In this document: positions 17,618-27,341 of the stretch, in pieces
How positions within the stretch are numbered: the first letter of the stretch is position 1
How the letters are laid out: each line of letters begins with the position of its first letter
Source: Melioribacter sp051488665
Lineage (GTDB): Bacteria > Bacteroidota > Ignavibacteria > Ignavibacteriales > Melioribacteraceae
DNA length: 64,000 nucleotides
Reading direction: 5' to 3'
NCBI RefSeq assembly: GCF_051488665.1
Contig: NZ_JBPSEG010000006.1
Location: 98,345-162,344, forward strand
The notes under the pieces: model-generated
Databases searched by the model: none
What the model saw: the letters and a program-made list of their open reading frames with translations, nothing else
Told to the model about the DNA's origin: nothing
Made by a program: the position numbers and the translations under genes

Positions 17618-18742
17618 ATGAAGTTATTGACAGCTTCGATTCTATTTTCTTTATTATTCACAGCATTGCCCGCCGAATTGAATTCCCAGACGCTAAAAGA
17701 AGCATTCAAAGAATATTTCTTAATCGGAGGCGCAATCAGCGATTTCCAGGCGGCGGGTAAAGAGCCGGAAGCTCTTGAACTGGCGGCGGAACAATTCAAT
17801 ACAATAACGCCGGAAAATATGCTTAAATGGGAAAGAGTTCATCCCGAGCCGGGGAAATATAACTTTGAACTTTCTGATAAACTGATAGAATTCGGTCTGA
17901 AAAACGGCATGTTTATCGTTGGACATACGCTCGTCTGGCACAACCAAACTCCCGACTGGGTCTTTAAGGACGACAACGGTAATTATCTCGACAGGGAACA
18001 ATTGCTCGAAAGATTAAGAGAACATATTCATACCGTTGTCGGCAGATACAAAGGAAAAATTAAAGGATGGGACGTAGTAAACGAAGCCGTCGATGAAGAC
18101 GGTTCTTTGAGAAAGAGCAAATGGCTCGAAATTATTGGGGAGGATTATATCGAAAAAGCTTTCGAATATGCTCACGAAGCCGATCCGGAAGCCGAGCTCT
18201 ATTATAACGACTTCAATACCTGGCACAAAGCCAAAAGAGACGGCATTATGAAATTAGTCAGAAATTTGCTCGATAAAGGAGTTAAAATCGACGGCATCGG
18301 TCTGCAAGGACATTGGGGATTGGACTATCCGTCTTTGGACGAACTCGACGAAAGTTTGCAAGAATATTCTTCGACCGGCTTGAAAATAATGATTACCGAA
18401 CTCGACATTAACATTCTTCCGACTCCGAATAATTATACCGGCGCAGAAATAACCAAAAGCTTTGAACAACAGAAAAAATACAATCCTTACCCGGACGGAC
18501 TTCCTGATTCGATGCAAACAGTATTGGCGGAAAGATACGCCGAATTATTCGGAAAGTTCCTCAAATATCGCGATTCTATCACACGAGTTACATTTTGGGG
18601 AATTCACGACGGACATTCATGGCTTAATAACTGGCCCATTAGGGGAAGAACTTCGTATCCGCTTTTATTCGACAGGGAACTCAAACCAAAACCGGCTTTT
18701 TATGCCGTTATTAAAACCGTAAAAGAAATCAATTGCAAATGA
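17618..18742 (+). CDS. Secreted endo-1,4-beta-xylanase, GH10
   Basis: The ATG at 17618 follows GTGGGGGA and gives a clear signal peptide (MKLLTASILFSLLFTALPA, cleavage near residue 23); the frame opens earlier at a TTG, which would bury the signal. The rest is a single GH10 barrel of about 350 residues. The acid/base Glu is in WDVVNEAVDE and the nucleophile Glu in IMITELDI. HTLVWHNQTPDW and TFWGIHDGHSWLNNW are further GH10 landmarks. It cuts the xylan backbone in the periplasm or outside the cell; no carbohydrate-binding module or sorting domain is seen. The GH67 gene 10 bases downstream completes glucuronoxylan breakdown. Confidence 0.95.
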   Translation: MKLLTASILFSLLFTALPAELNSQTLKEAFKEYFLIGGAISDFQAAGKEPEALELAAEQFNTITPENMLKWERVHPEPGKYNFELSDKLIEFGLKNGMFIVGHTLVWHNQTPDWVFKDDNGNYLDREQLLERLREHIHTVVGRYKGKIKGWDVVNEAVDEDGSLRKSKWLEIIGEDYIEKAFEYAHEADPEAELYYNDFNTWHKAKRDGIMKLVRNLLDKGVKIDGIGLQGHWGLDYPSLDELDESLQEYSSTGLKIMITELDINILPTPNNYTGAEITKSFEQQKKYNPYPDGLPDSMQTVLAERYAELFGKFLKYRDSITRVTFWGIHDGHSWLNNWPIRGRTSYPLLFDRELKPKPAFYAVIKTVKEINCK

Positions 18743-18752
18743 GGAATGAAAA

Positions 18753-20915
18753 ATGAAATATCTATTCTCGATTCTTATCTTTATAGCAGCGTTCAACATT
18801 ACGCAAGCGGAAGACGGTTACAAACTCTGGCTCGGATACAATAAAATTGAGAATCCCGTTGTAATTGAAAAATACAGGCGGACAATAAAAGGATATTTGT
18901 TTAAAGGCAATTCGCCAACGATCAAAGCCGCCGAAGAAGAATTGAATCTCGCAATGAATAAATTATTGGATTGCGAAATACATGCTGTCGATAATTTACG
19001 TTCAAACGTAATATTAGCGGGAACGTATAAAAATATTATGTTGAATTTGCAGGAAGAAATAAGCAATAAATTAAAGACCATTGGCGACGAAGGATATATA
19101 ATTAACACACTTGAAACGGAAGGTAAACAAATAATATTAATTACGGCAAACTCCGATATTGGCGTACTGTACGGAACATTCCACTTTATTCGTCTTCTGC
19201 AAATGGAAAGCGATATCGACAATTTGAATATTGTCGAATCGCCTTTGATAAAACTGCGACTCTTAAATCATTGGGATAATCTGGACAGAACTGTAGAAAG
19301 AGGCTATGCGGGTTTTTCTATTTGGAACTGGCATCTTCTTCCGGATTATATCGATCCGCGTTATAAAGACTATGCCAGGGCAAACGCTTCGATCGGGATC
19401 AACGGAGCGGTATTGACGAATGTAAACGCAAATTCATGGGCGCTTACCGAACAGTACCTCAAAAAAGTTGCGGCATTGGCAAACGTATTCAGACCATACG
19501 GAATTAAAGTATATTTAACGGCGCGTTTCAGCGCGCCGATTGAAATAGGGAAATTATCGACTGCCGACCCGTTGAATCCCGACGTGCGAAAATGGTGGAA
19601 AGAAAAAGCCGGAGAAATTTACGGACTGATACCCGATTTCGGCGGATTCCTTGTAAAAGCAAATTCGGAAGGTCAGCCAGGTCCTCAAAATTACGGCAGG
19701 TCTCATTCGGACGGCGCGAATATGTTGGCAGAAGCTCTCGAACCGTACGGCGGCGTAGTTATGTGGCGCGCTTTTGTTTACGATAACAACGTCCCGGAAG
19801 ACAGGGCAAAGCAGGCTTATAACGAATTCAAACCGTTCGACGGAAAATTTAAGGATAATGTATTAATCCAGGTCAAAAACGGACCGATCGATTTTCAGCC
19901 TCGAGAGCCGTTTCATCCGCTTTTCGGAGCGATGCCCGAAACTCCTCTTATGATGGAATTTCAAATTACTCAGGAATATTTAGGGCAGGGAACGCATCTG
20001 GTATATCTGGCGCCTCTTTTCAAAGAATGCCTCGAATCCGATACTTACGCTAAAGGAGCGGGTTCAACCGTTGCAAAAGTCATCGACGGTTCTTTGGACA
20101 ATCATACTTTGACGGGAATTGCGGGCGTATCAAATATCGGCAACGACCGTAACTGGACGGGACATCTTTTCGGGCAGTCGAACTGGTATGCTTTCGGACG
20201 CCTTGCCTGGAATCATAATCTGACTTCCGATCAAATTGCAGATGAATGGATACGTCTTACATTCGGCAATCGCGATGATATTATTGATATGATTAAAGAT
20301 ATAATGCTGTCATCAAGGGAGAACACTGTTAATTATATGACGCCGCTCGGACTCCATCATATTATGGGCTGGGACCATCATTACGGACCGGCTCCCTGGA
20401 TTAAAGATAAACCCCGCGCCGACTGGACTTCGGTCTATTATCACAGGGCGGACAGCAACGGTATCGGTTTCGACCGAACCGTAAAAGGCAGTAACGCCGT
20501 CAGCCAATATCATCCGCCGGTATCTGAAATTTTTAATTCGCTCGAAAAATGTCCGGAAAAATATTTGCTCTGGTTCCATCATGTACCCTGGGATTATAAG
20601 TTGAAATCGGGCAAGACATTGTGGGAAGAATTGTGCAATCATTATTATGCGGGTGTCGATTCCGTAAGGTCAATGCGTAATAAATGGAAACAACTCAAAG
20701 GCAAGATTGACGACGAACGTTTCGATCACGTAAGCATGTTGATGAAAATTCAGGAAGACGAGGCTGTCTGGTGGCGTAACGCGTGTGTTTTATATTTTCA
20801 AACTTTCTCTAAGCTTCCGATACCGGAAGGATTCGAGAAGCCGGATAAGACGCTTGAATATTATCAAAGTCTTGAATTCCCGTACGCGCCGGGAATTCGT
20901 CCAAAATGGCATTAA
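18753..20915 (+). CDS. aguA: Alpha-glucuronidase, GH67
   Basis: The 720-residue protein has a signal peptide (MKYLFSILIFIAAFNITQA), so it acts outside the cytoplasm. It matches GH67 along its length. DGYKLWLGY is the N-terminal motif, LRLLNHWDNLD starts the barrel, KANSEGQPGPQNYGR is conserved, and the catalytic acids are expected in KNGPIDFQPREP and EFQITQEYLGQGTH. It removes 4-O-methyl-glucuronic acid from the ends of xylo-oligosaccharides made by the adjacent GH10 enzyme. The pair is co-transcribed with an SD-like GAGGAA upstream. Its last 4 bases overlap the convergent rqcH gene. Confidence 0.95.
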   Translation: MKYLFSILIFIAAFNITQAEDGYKLWLGYNKIENPVVIEKYRRTIKGYLFKGNSPTIKAAEEELNLAMNKLLDCEIHAVDNLRSNVILAGTYKNIMLNLQEEISNKLKTIGDEGYIINTLETEGKQIILITANSDIGVLYGTFHFIRLLQMESDIDNLNIVESPLIKLRLLNHWDNLDRTVERGYAGFSIWNWHLLPDYIDPRYKDYARANASIGINGAVLTNVNANSWALTEQYLKKVAALANVFRPYGIKVYLTARFSAPIEIGKLSTADPLNPDVRKWWKEKAGEIYGLIPDFGGFLVKANSEGQPGPQNYGRSHSDGANMLAEALEPYGGVVMWRAFVYDNNVPEDRAKQAYNEFKPFDGKFKDNVLIQVKNGPIDFQPREPFHPLFGAMPETPLMMEFQITQEYLGQGTHLVYLAPLFKECLESDTYAKGAGSTVAKVIDGSLDNHTLTGIAGVSNIGNDRNWTGHLFGQSNWYAFGRLAWNHNLTSDQIADEWIRLTFGNRDDIIDMIKDIMLSSRENTVNYMTPLGLHHIMGWDHHYGPAPWIKDKPRADWTSVYYHRADSNGIGFDRTVKGSNAVSQYHPPVSEIFNSLEKCPEKYLLWFHHVPWDYKLKSGKTLWEELCNHYYAGVDSVRSMRNKWKQLKGKIDDERFDHVSMLMKIQEDEAVWWRNACVLYFQTFSKLPIPEGFEKPDKTLEYYQSLEFPYAPGIRPKWH

Positions 20916-22489
20916 TCTACGACTTCGCATCCGGGAGGTATTTCCGGTTTTACCAGAAGTACCTCCTCTTTTAACAAAGCGACTTTTCCGGGTACCATCC
21001 CTTTTTTCTTTACTACGTACTTTTTAAAAGTATAACTGACGGGCGCCAGTCCTGCGGTTTTAGCTTTGCTGTAGAACGCCGCAATCGAAGCTGCTTTTTT
21101 CAAAACCGGTTTCGGTACGGCTTCTTTCGGATTATCCGTGCGTAAAACCAGATGCGAACCCGATACGGAACGGGCGTGAAACCAGTAATCGTTTTGTTTG
21201 GCAAAACGGAGAGTGAGTTCGTCGTTGTTTCTGCTATCCTTGCCTACGTAAACATGATACTTTCCGTCGATAATAAAATGTCTGAAATTCGGTCTCGATT
21301 TATCTTGAATTTCCATCTTCTTTTTAATCCCGAGTTGTTTTTCGATGTTTTTCAATTCTTCTAACGTAAGTTCTTTATCGAACTTTTCGTTTAATTCCTT
21401 AAGGCTTTCAAATTTATTCTTCAGTTCATCATAGAGTTCAATCGATTTTTCATATTCAATTTTTTCCGATTTTGCTTTTTCGAAATATCTGTCGATGTTT
21501 TTTTGCGGAGACAATTTCGGGTCGAGTTTTATTGTTACGCTATTGCCTTCCATATCTTTTAAATCAATTTTATCCAATCCTTTTTTAAGCGCGGAAATAT
21601 TTATAAGAAGAAGGTTGCCGTAATTTGAATATTCTTTCTCTCTCGAACCGTTTTCTATTCTCGACTTAAGATTATTAAGCTTCCCGGACAATCTTTCCAA
21701 TTCATTGGCAATATATTTTTTTAAAGTCGCCGTCAAAACTTTCTCTTTCGACAACGAATAATAATTCGACAGATATGCGTTGATCGCCTCCTGATAAGAA
21801 TCGTACTTACCGATCAGTTCCGCGTCCTCGTCCGGATACGGCTGAAAAATCAACGACGCGCCCGCTTTGTCCTTTGCGACTATTATATCGTTAAACAGAA
21901 TATCCGTAATCAGCGATTTCAGTTCGACGCCTTTCTCCAGGAACTCCGTCTTGATTTTTCTGTCGATGAATTTATAATTACTCTTTAATTCTTTGGTATT
22001 CATGCTTTGCAGATCGTTCAAAATATGGTCGTATGAAGAAACAAACTCACACTTTATTATTTCATCGGCTGTCGCTTTCAACTTATTGTCGTCGGTTTTC
22101 TTGAAAGGGAAGAAGTTGTTTTCCGGGTCTTGAAGAATAATGTTGGTATTTGCGCCTCTGATTAAAAAATAGAAATTAAAGTTGTCGCATGAGAATTTTA
22201 TAATCCGGTCATTTTGGGCAATTTCAATTTTATTAATTCCGGAAGGCAAAAACTCTTCGAAGAAATTTTTATAATTTTTTTTGGCTTTCGAATGAGAGTC
22301 TTTCACGATTAAATAAGGCATTTGCGAATTTGCGGAAATGATTAAATGTCTCTTTTCGAAGTCGTATTTTGGAATGGAAATAAAAAGCTTATCTTTTTCC
22401 TGAGTATAAATTTCTAGGATCGAATTACCGCTAATCGATTCGTTAAGTTCGATTACCGCTCTTAAGAGATAAAGATAATTTTTGAACAT
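20912..22489 (-). CDS. rqcH: NFACT-family ribosome quality-control protein (RqcH/Rqc2-like)
   Basis: The 525-residue protein has an NFACT-N region, a central coiled coil (about residues 250-380) and a C-terminal NFACT-R domain with DGKYHVYVGKDSRNND and DYWFHARSVSGSH. In Bacillus RqcH binds obstructed 50S subunits and recruits tRNA-Ala to add alanine tails to stalled chains; the same role is inferred here. The older name in this family is fibronectin-binding protein A. The gene runs 4 bases before the alternative GlmU-like gene end and forms a two-gene minus-strand unit with it. Confidence 0.88.
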   Translation of the reverse strand: MFKNYLYLLRAVIELNESISGNSILEIYTQEKDKLFISIPKYDFEKRHLIISANSQMPYLIVKDSHSKAKKNYKNFFEEFLPSGINKIEIAQNDRIIKFSCDNFNFYFLIRGANTNIILQDPENNFFPFKKTDDNKLKATADEIIKCEFVSSYDHILNDLQSMNTKELKSNYKFIDRKIKTEFLEKGVELKSLITDILFNDIIVAKDKAGASLIFQPYPDEDAELIGKYDSYQEAINAYLSNYYSLSKEKVLTATLKKYIANELERLSGKLNNLKSRIENGSREKEYSNYGNLLLINISALKKGLDKIDLKDMEGNSVTIKLDPKLSPQKNIDRYFEKAKSEKIEYEKSIELYDELKNKFESLKELNEKFDKELTLEELKNIEKQLGIKKKMEIQDKSRPNFRHFIIDGKYHVYVGKDSRNNDELTLRFAKQNDYWFHARSVSGSHLVLRTDNPKEAVPKPVLKKAASIAAFYSKAKTAGLAPVSYTFKKYVVKKKGMVPGKVALLKEEVLLVKPEIPPGCEVVD

Positions 22490-22493
22490 GGCG

Positions 22494-23744
22494 TCAATAC
22501 TTACGTTCTTTTTCCGAAAGCTCGAAAACCTGTCTCAATAACTTCTCGTCGCTTTCTGTAAATTCAACATTTCGTCTCGCTGTTACAATGCGCGCAAGCT
22601 CAATCGATTTATCGATATCGAAGACTGACATCTCGTCAATACAGCCCCACGTAAAAGAAGGAATGAATTTCGGCGGAAATCCGTTTCCGAATACATTGCA
22701 CATTACTCCGCAAACTGTGCCGGTATTGAATTTTGTACCGATGGCGCTTTTCGAATGGTCTCCCATTATTAATCCGAGGAAGCGAAGTCCGGTATCGATT
22801 TTTTTGCCGTTCAATGTTACGGTAATGTTGCCGTAATTATTTTTCAGGTCGCTGTTATTTGTTCCGGCTCCCAGATTAACCCAGCTTCCCAGATAAGAAT
22901 GGCCAAGAAAGCCGCCGTGCTGTTTATTCGAATAAGAATGAATAATCGAATCTTCCACTTCGCCGCCCACTTTGGAATATTTACCGATAGACGCGCCGTG
23001 GTAGATTGTACTGTTGGCTTTGATGATTGAATTTCTTCCGATATAGACGGGTCCTTTTATCACGCTGTTCGACATTATATGAACGTTTTCGTCGATGTAA
23101 ACCGGTCCCTCCGAAGCGTCGATAAAAACAAACGGTTCAATTTTAACGTCCTTGCCGATGTGAATCGATTTTTTGTGTTGCAGTTCCACCTTCTTGAATT
23201 TAGGATGAACCGCCGTTTTCATGTTGCCCGAATACTTTTTCAGAGTTTTGAAATCGTTCTCTATTTCTTTTGCGTTATAATTTATCAAATCCCACGGATA
23301 TTGAATAATCCCGGCTTCGATTTCTTTTTCTTTAAAATGAATATCGTCGAAATGGGGAAGAAAATCCTCGTCGTAAATTTTGTTAAGTTTATCCGCGTTG
23401 ATAATTCCCGCAATAAAATTCTTATCCGATACCAGCGCTTCACCGGCTTGCAATTTCCCTATCTGCGACCGGAGGTCTCTGTTCATCAAAACTCGTCCGT
23501 TTATCATAAGAACATCTCCGGCTTCGGGCAGAAGGTTGATGCGGTAATCTTTCTTTTTTTCCCGGTAATTTTCTTCGAGATACTTCCTGCAGGTAAGATA
23601 AAATTCACTTCCCTTAAAAGAGCGCTCGATTTTTGAGAGCAGACTGAAAATGCCAGTTCTCAACTCGTAAACGGGTCTTAGATAAGAAAGTGGTAATAAA
23701 TCCCGAAAACCAGTATCTTCAAATATTAAAATTATCTTTTTCAT
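22494..23744 (-). CDS. Alternative GlmU-like sugar-phosphate nucleotidyltransferase with left-handed beta-helix
   Basis: The 416-residue protein has an N-terminal nucleotidyltransferase-like half (FEDTGFRDLLPLSYLRPVYELRTG) and a C-terminal hexapeptide beta-helix (about residues 190-380) with VYIGRNSIIKANSTIYHGA and GHSYLGSWVNLGAGTNNSDL. This layout is typical of the Bacteroidota-type GlmU-like family, distinct from classical GlmU. It probably makes UDP-GlcNAc or a related UDP-sugar for cell-wall and surface glycans. It shares a divergent region of about 110 bases with the PASTA-protein gene. Confidence 0.85.
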   Translation of the reverse strand: MKKIILIFEDTGFRDLLPLSYLRPVYELRTGIFSLLSKIERSFKGSEFYLTCRKYLEENYREKKKDYRINLLPEAGDVLMINGRVLMNRDLRSQIGKLQAGEALVSDKNFIAGIINADKLNKIYDEDFLPHFDDIHFKEKEIEAGIIQYPWDLINYNAKEIENDFKTLKKYSGNMKTAVHPKFKKVELQHKKSIHIGKDVKIEPFVFIDASEGPVYIDENVHIMSNSVIKGPVYIGRNSIIKANSTIYHGASIGKYSKVGGEVEDSIIHSYSNKQHGGFLGHSYLGSWVNLGAGTNNSDLKNNYGNITVTLNGKKIDTGLRFLGLIMGDHSKSAIGTKFNTGTVCGVMCNVFGNGFPPKFIPSFTWGCIDEMSVFDIDKSIELARIVTARRNVEFTESDEKLLRQVFELSEKERKY

Positions 23745-23855
23745 AGTTATTCCTTAGTTTAAAGAAAACTTATGAATTTTTACCCTTATCCTCAAAAAGA
23801 GGAAACAAAATCAATCCAAAGTTTATTATTTTTGTTTCTAAAATAGATAAATCAT

Positions 23856-24581
23856 ATGAAAAATTGGATGAAAAGTTTCTTGATTAAATCGTCCCTGATA
23901 ATATTGGGATTTGTTGTATTATTTTTCGTTATAGACAAAATTATAATGCCTTATGTTGTAAGCGCGGACGAATATAAAGTTCCGGACGTTGTTGGACTTC
24001 ATAAAAACGAGGCTGTGGAAATTCTTAAAAACAGCAAATTGGAACCGATAATAAACCGTTCGAGATACGACGAACGATACCCGAAAGACCACGTGATATT
24101 TCAAAATCCCAAACCTAAAACTATAGTCAAAGAAGGAAGAAAAATTTATTTGACGGTAAGCGGCGGACTGCAGAAAGTACAGATGCCTTTTTTAATCAAC
24201 AAATCGGTGAGAGACGCGCGGATTACACTCGAAAGAATGGGACTTCAGATTGATACTCTTATCGAAGTTGAGTCCGAATTACCGGTCGGAACAATTGCCG
24301 AACAGGAATATACCGAAGGCTCTTTTATACCAGTCGGCACGAAAGTTAAGCTTAAAGTGAGCATCGGGCCACAGATTGGCAAAGTACGGGTTCCGAGACT
24401 GATAGGGAAATCTTTGTCGGAAGCCGAAGCGATATTAAAGCGTAATTCATTAAGAGTCGGGCTGAAGACATACATTCATTCGTCAAATTACTTGCCGAAT
24501 ACTGTCGTCGATCAGCAGCCTTCGGAAAACAGTCTCATCAGCGTGGGAGACAGCGTTAACGTAGTTCTGATTCAAAATTGA
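23856..24581 (+). CDS. PASTA-domain membrane protein
   Basis: The 241-residue protein has one N-terminal membrane anchor (about residues 10-30), then three PASTA repeats of about 65-70 residues each (starting near VPDVVGLHKNEA, MPFLINKSVRDA and VPRLIGKSLSEA). PASTA domains bind peptidoglycan or muropeptides. There is no kinase or transpeptidase domain, so it is a free-standing PASTA protein facing the periplasm. It heads a plus-strand run with rpe, folP and cdaA, spaced 9 bases from rpe. Its partner is unknown. Confidence 0.88.
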   Translation: MKNWMKSFLIKSSLIILGFVVLFFVIDKIIMPYVVSADEYKVPDVVGLHKNEAVEILKNSKLEPIINRSRYDERYPKDHVIFQNPKPKTIVKEGRKIYLTVSGGLQKVQMPFLINKSVRDARITLERMGLQIDTLIEVESELPVGTIAEQEYTEGSFIPVGTKVKLKVSIGPQIGKVRVPRLIGKSLSEAEAILKRNSLRVGLKTYIHSSNYLPNTVVDQQPSENSLISVGDSVNVVLIQN

Positions 24582-24590
24582 GAGAAAATA

Positions 24591-25259
24591 ATGAACGTTA
24601 AAAAGAAATTACTGGCGCCGTCGATTTTGTCGGCTGATTTTACAAACCTGTCGCAACAAATTCGTTATGTCGAATTGGCCAATGCCGATATAATTCATTG
24701 CGATATAATGGACGGACATTTTGTGCCTAATTTTACTTTCGGACCGATGGTCGTAGAAGCTGTAAATCGAATTACTGATTTGCCGCTGGATGTTCATTTG
24801 ATGGTTAAAAATCCCGATAATTTAATTGACAAATTTATCGACGCCGGCGCCGATTTTATTACAGTTCATCAGGAAGAAGCAGTGCACCTTCACAGAACAA
24901 TCGAATACATAAAAAGCAAAGGAGCCAAAGCGGGTGTGGCGCTTAATCCCTCGACTCCGGTCGACACTCTGCAGGAAGTTCTGGAATATCTAGATATGGT
25001 TCTGGTTATGTCGGTAAATCCGGGATTCGGAGGACAGAAATTTATCGAAAGGTCAATCGATAAAATCGCCGCGCTTGATCGAATAAGAAAAGAAAAAAAA
25101 TACAATTTCCTGATTGAAGTAGACGGCGGAATATATAACGGCAATATCGAAAAAATTTCTAAAGCCGGATGCAATGTTTTTGTGGCAGGTTCGACGATTT
25201 TTTGCAGCGACAATATAACCACAGCAGCAGTCGAATTGAAAAATCTGATTAAAAAGTAG
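24591..25259 (+). CDS. rpe: Ribulose-phosphate 3-epimerase
   Basis: The 222-residue TIM barrel interconverts ribulose 5-phosphate and xylulose 5-phosphate in the pentose phosphate pathway. It shows APSILSADF at the N-terminus, the metal and catalytic HCDIMDGHFVPNFTFGP, MSVNPGFGGQ for the phosphate loop, and EVDGGI with the catalytic Asp. Length is normal. It is co-transcribed with folP, 12 bases downstream. Confidence 0.96.
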   Translation: MNVKKKLLAPSILSADFTNLSQQIRYVELANADIIHCDIMDGHFVPNFTFGPMVVEAVNRITDLPLDVHLMVKNPDNLIDKFIDAGADFITVHQEEAVHLHRTIEYIKSKGAKAGVALNPSTPVDTLQEVLEYLDMVLVMSVNPGFGGQKFIERSIDKIAALDRIRKEKKYNFLIEVDGGIYNGNIEKISKAGCNVFVAGSTIFCSDNITTAAVELKNLIKK

Positions 25260-25271
25260 CGGAGCTTTCTA

Positions 25272-26459
25272 TTGATCATTCAACTTATCGACATTTTTTA
25301 TCCGTATGTTTTCAAAAGGTACGGCGGTAAATACAACATTTACCGCGACCTTTACGAAAGAGACCTGCTGGCGATCGAGTTCCGCACAGTCGAAAAGAAA
25401 TTAGCCGCCCGCATTAAAAAAATTATCCTCGCCAACAAAGAGATTTGTTATCTGACTGAAAATTCGAATGCCGAAGGCGAATATTGCGATTTACTTTCTA
25501 TCGGCTCGCTCTCATTCTTCAAAGAACTTGCCAAAGAAATTATTGCCATCGGAAACGAAGACACCGGTTTGAGACTTTCAAGATTGCTGCACAATTTGAC
25601 GAACTACGATAAAAACAAAATACGGATCGGTCAAAAAGAATTTGATATGTCGCGCACATACATTGCAGGCATATTAAACGTAACTCCGGATTCTTTTTCG
25701 GACGGAGGAAAATTTTATGAAAAGAACAAAGCGGTTGAACGCGCTCTTGAATTAATTGAAGAGGGAGCCGATATAATCGACATCGGAGGCGAATCTTCAA
25801 GACCCGGCGCCGAGCCGGTGCCGGCAGATGAAGAAATGAATCGCGTATTGCCGGTAATCGAAGAGATTATAAAATCCGACCCGGAAATATTAATCTCTGT
25901 CGATACCACAAAATCTAAAGTTGCCGAAGCAGCATTGAAAGCCGGAGCCAAAATTATTAACGACATCAGCTCATTTGCTTTCGATCCTGAAATGCCGGCT
26001 GTTATAAAAAAATACGACGCCGCCGCAATACTGATGCACATGAAAGGGACTCCCAAATCGATGCAAAATAATCCGGAATACAAGGATGTCGTCAACGATA
26101 TTTACGATTATTTCGTAGAAACATGCAACAATGCGGAAAAATTCGGCTTAAAAAATCTAATAATAGATCCCGGCATCGGATTCGGAAAAAAAGTGCGCCA
26201 CAATTACGAATTGTTGAACAGACTCGACGAATTCAAAGGAATCGGATACCCGATTTTAATCGGGTTGTCCAGAAAATCTTTTTTGGGAAAATCGCTCGAT
26301 TTACCGGTTGAATTAAGGGATGCTCCCACTCTCGCAGCCGAAACTTATGCCGTAAGCAAAGGAGCGCGCTTTATCAGAACTCATAATGTTCGTTTCGGAA
26401 AATACGCCGCTCTAATCAACAACTTTGTAGAAAATCCGGAATCATTGATAAATGATTGA
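25272..26459 (+). CDS. folP: Dihydropteroate synthase with N-terminal extension
   Basis: FolP joins p-aminobenzoate to dihydropterin pyrophosphate in folate synthesis. The C-terminal two thirds have GILNVTPDSFSDGG, DIGGESSRPGAEPV, KIINDISSF and LIDPGIGFGK, as expected. The N-terminal 125 residues are an extra domain not needed for the barrel; the usual enzyme is about 270-290 residues. The start is a TTG at 25272, the first possible start after an in-frame stop. An ATG at about 25647, just before the barrel, could give a classic short form. It overlaps cdaA by 8 bases. Confidence 0.93.
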   Translation: MIIQLIDIFYPYVFKRYGGKYNIYRDLYERDLLAIEFRTVEKKLAARIKKIILANKEICYLTENSNAEGEYCDLLSIGSLSFFKELAKEIIAIGNEDTGLRLSRLLHNLTNYDKNKIRIGQKEFDMSRTYIAGILNVTPDSFSDGGKFYEKNKAVERALELIEEGADIIDIGGESSRPGAEPVPADEEMNRVLPVIEEIIKSDPEILISVDTTKSKVAEAALKAGAKIINDISSFAFDPEMPAVIKKYDAAAILMHMKGTPKSMQNNPEYKDVVNDIYDYFVETCNNAEKFGLKNLIIDPGIGFGKKVRHNYELLNRLDEFKGIGYPILIGLSRKSFLGKSLDLPVELRDAPTLAAETYAVSKGARFIRTHNVRFGKYAALINNFVENPESLIND

Positions 26460-27270
26460 GTTATTCAAAGTAGGATTTATTACCGTAACCTTAGTTGACA
26501 TTATCGACATTGCATTAGTGTCGTTCATTTTTTATCAACTTTATTCGGCTATCAGGGGAACAATAGCTGCGCAAATTTTTTACGGCTTGCTCATTGTATT
26601 ATTTCTTTCATTTATAGCGCAGGCGGCAAATTTCAAAGCCCTTGGCTGGATACTCAAATTGATTTCCGATATCTGGGTAATTGCATTCATCATTCTGTTT
26701 CAGCCCGAGATACGCCGTATTCTGGTTATGCTCGGCAGAAGTCCGCTATTGAAAATATTCATTAAAACAGACGAGAGCAACGTAGCCGAAATAATTGCCG
26801 AAAGCGCATTTGAACTGGCACAGCATCAACACGGCGCTTTAATGGTAATCGTAAGAACCGTGGGAATCAAAAGCGTGGTCGAAACCGGCGAAATCATCAA
26901 CGCAAAAGTGTCTAAAAATTTGATTCGTTCTATTTTTTTCCCGCGCTCGCCTCTGCACGACGGAGCGGTCGTAATTCATAACGATTTAATTGAAGCTGCA
27001 AGGTGCACTCTGCCACTTTCGAATTTAACGAGTCTGGACGGCAATCCGTTAGGGATGAGGCACCGAGCGGGTTTGGGTATCTCTGAACAAGCCGACGTAA
27101 TTTGCGTTATCGTGTCGGAAGAAACGGCAAGCATATCGATAGCCGACAACGGCAAATTAATAAGGGGAATTTCCCGTGAAGAATTGCGCAATTACCTGAT
27201 AAACAATTTAAGAGCCGGAAAAGAACGAAAAATCACTTCGATCTGGAAAATTTTACGCAGGAAAAAATAA
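26452..27270 (+). CDS. cdaA: Diadenylate cyclase CdaA
   Basis: The 272-residue protein makes the second messenger c-di-AMP from two ATP. Three N-terminal membrane segments (about residues 8-90) are followed by the DAC domain with DGAVVIHNDLIEAARC (catalytic DGA) and MRHRAGLGISEQAD (RHR motif), which match CdaA/YbbP. The C-terminus is short and basic. It is translated from within the end of folP (8-base overlap), a common pairing of folP and cdaA. In other bacteria c-di-AMP acts in cell-wall and potassium control; targets are not visible here. Confidence 0.94.
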   Translation: MIELFKVGFITVTLVDIIDIALVSFIFYQLYSAIRGTIAAQIFYGLLIVLFLSFIAQAANFKALGWILKLISDIWVIAFIILFQPEIRRILVMLGRSPLLKIFIKTDESNVAEIIAESAFELAQHQHGALMVIVRTVGIKSVVETGEIINAKVSKNLIRSIFFPRSPLHDGAVVIHNDLIEAARCTLPLSNLTSLDGNPLGMRHRAGLGISEQADVICVIVSEETASISIADNGKLIRGISREELRNYLINNLRAGKERKITSIWKILRRKK

Positions 27271-27341
27271 TCCGGATGATTTTGTCAGAAACCCGCAATT
27301 CGTTATTATTAGAAGTCAAAAATTAATACGGGGAGGGGAAG

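Noticed and set aside
23789..23803. TCCTC-AAAAA-GAGGA hairpin as a terminator
   Set aside because: It lies in a divergent promoter region with no T-run on either strand; only 5 bp.
24085..24105. CACGTG near 24093 as a parS site
   Set aside because: The flanks do not match the parS palindrome, and it is inside the PASTA gene.
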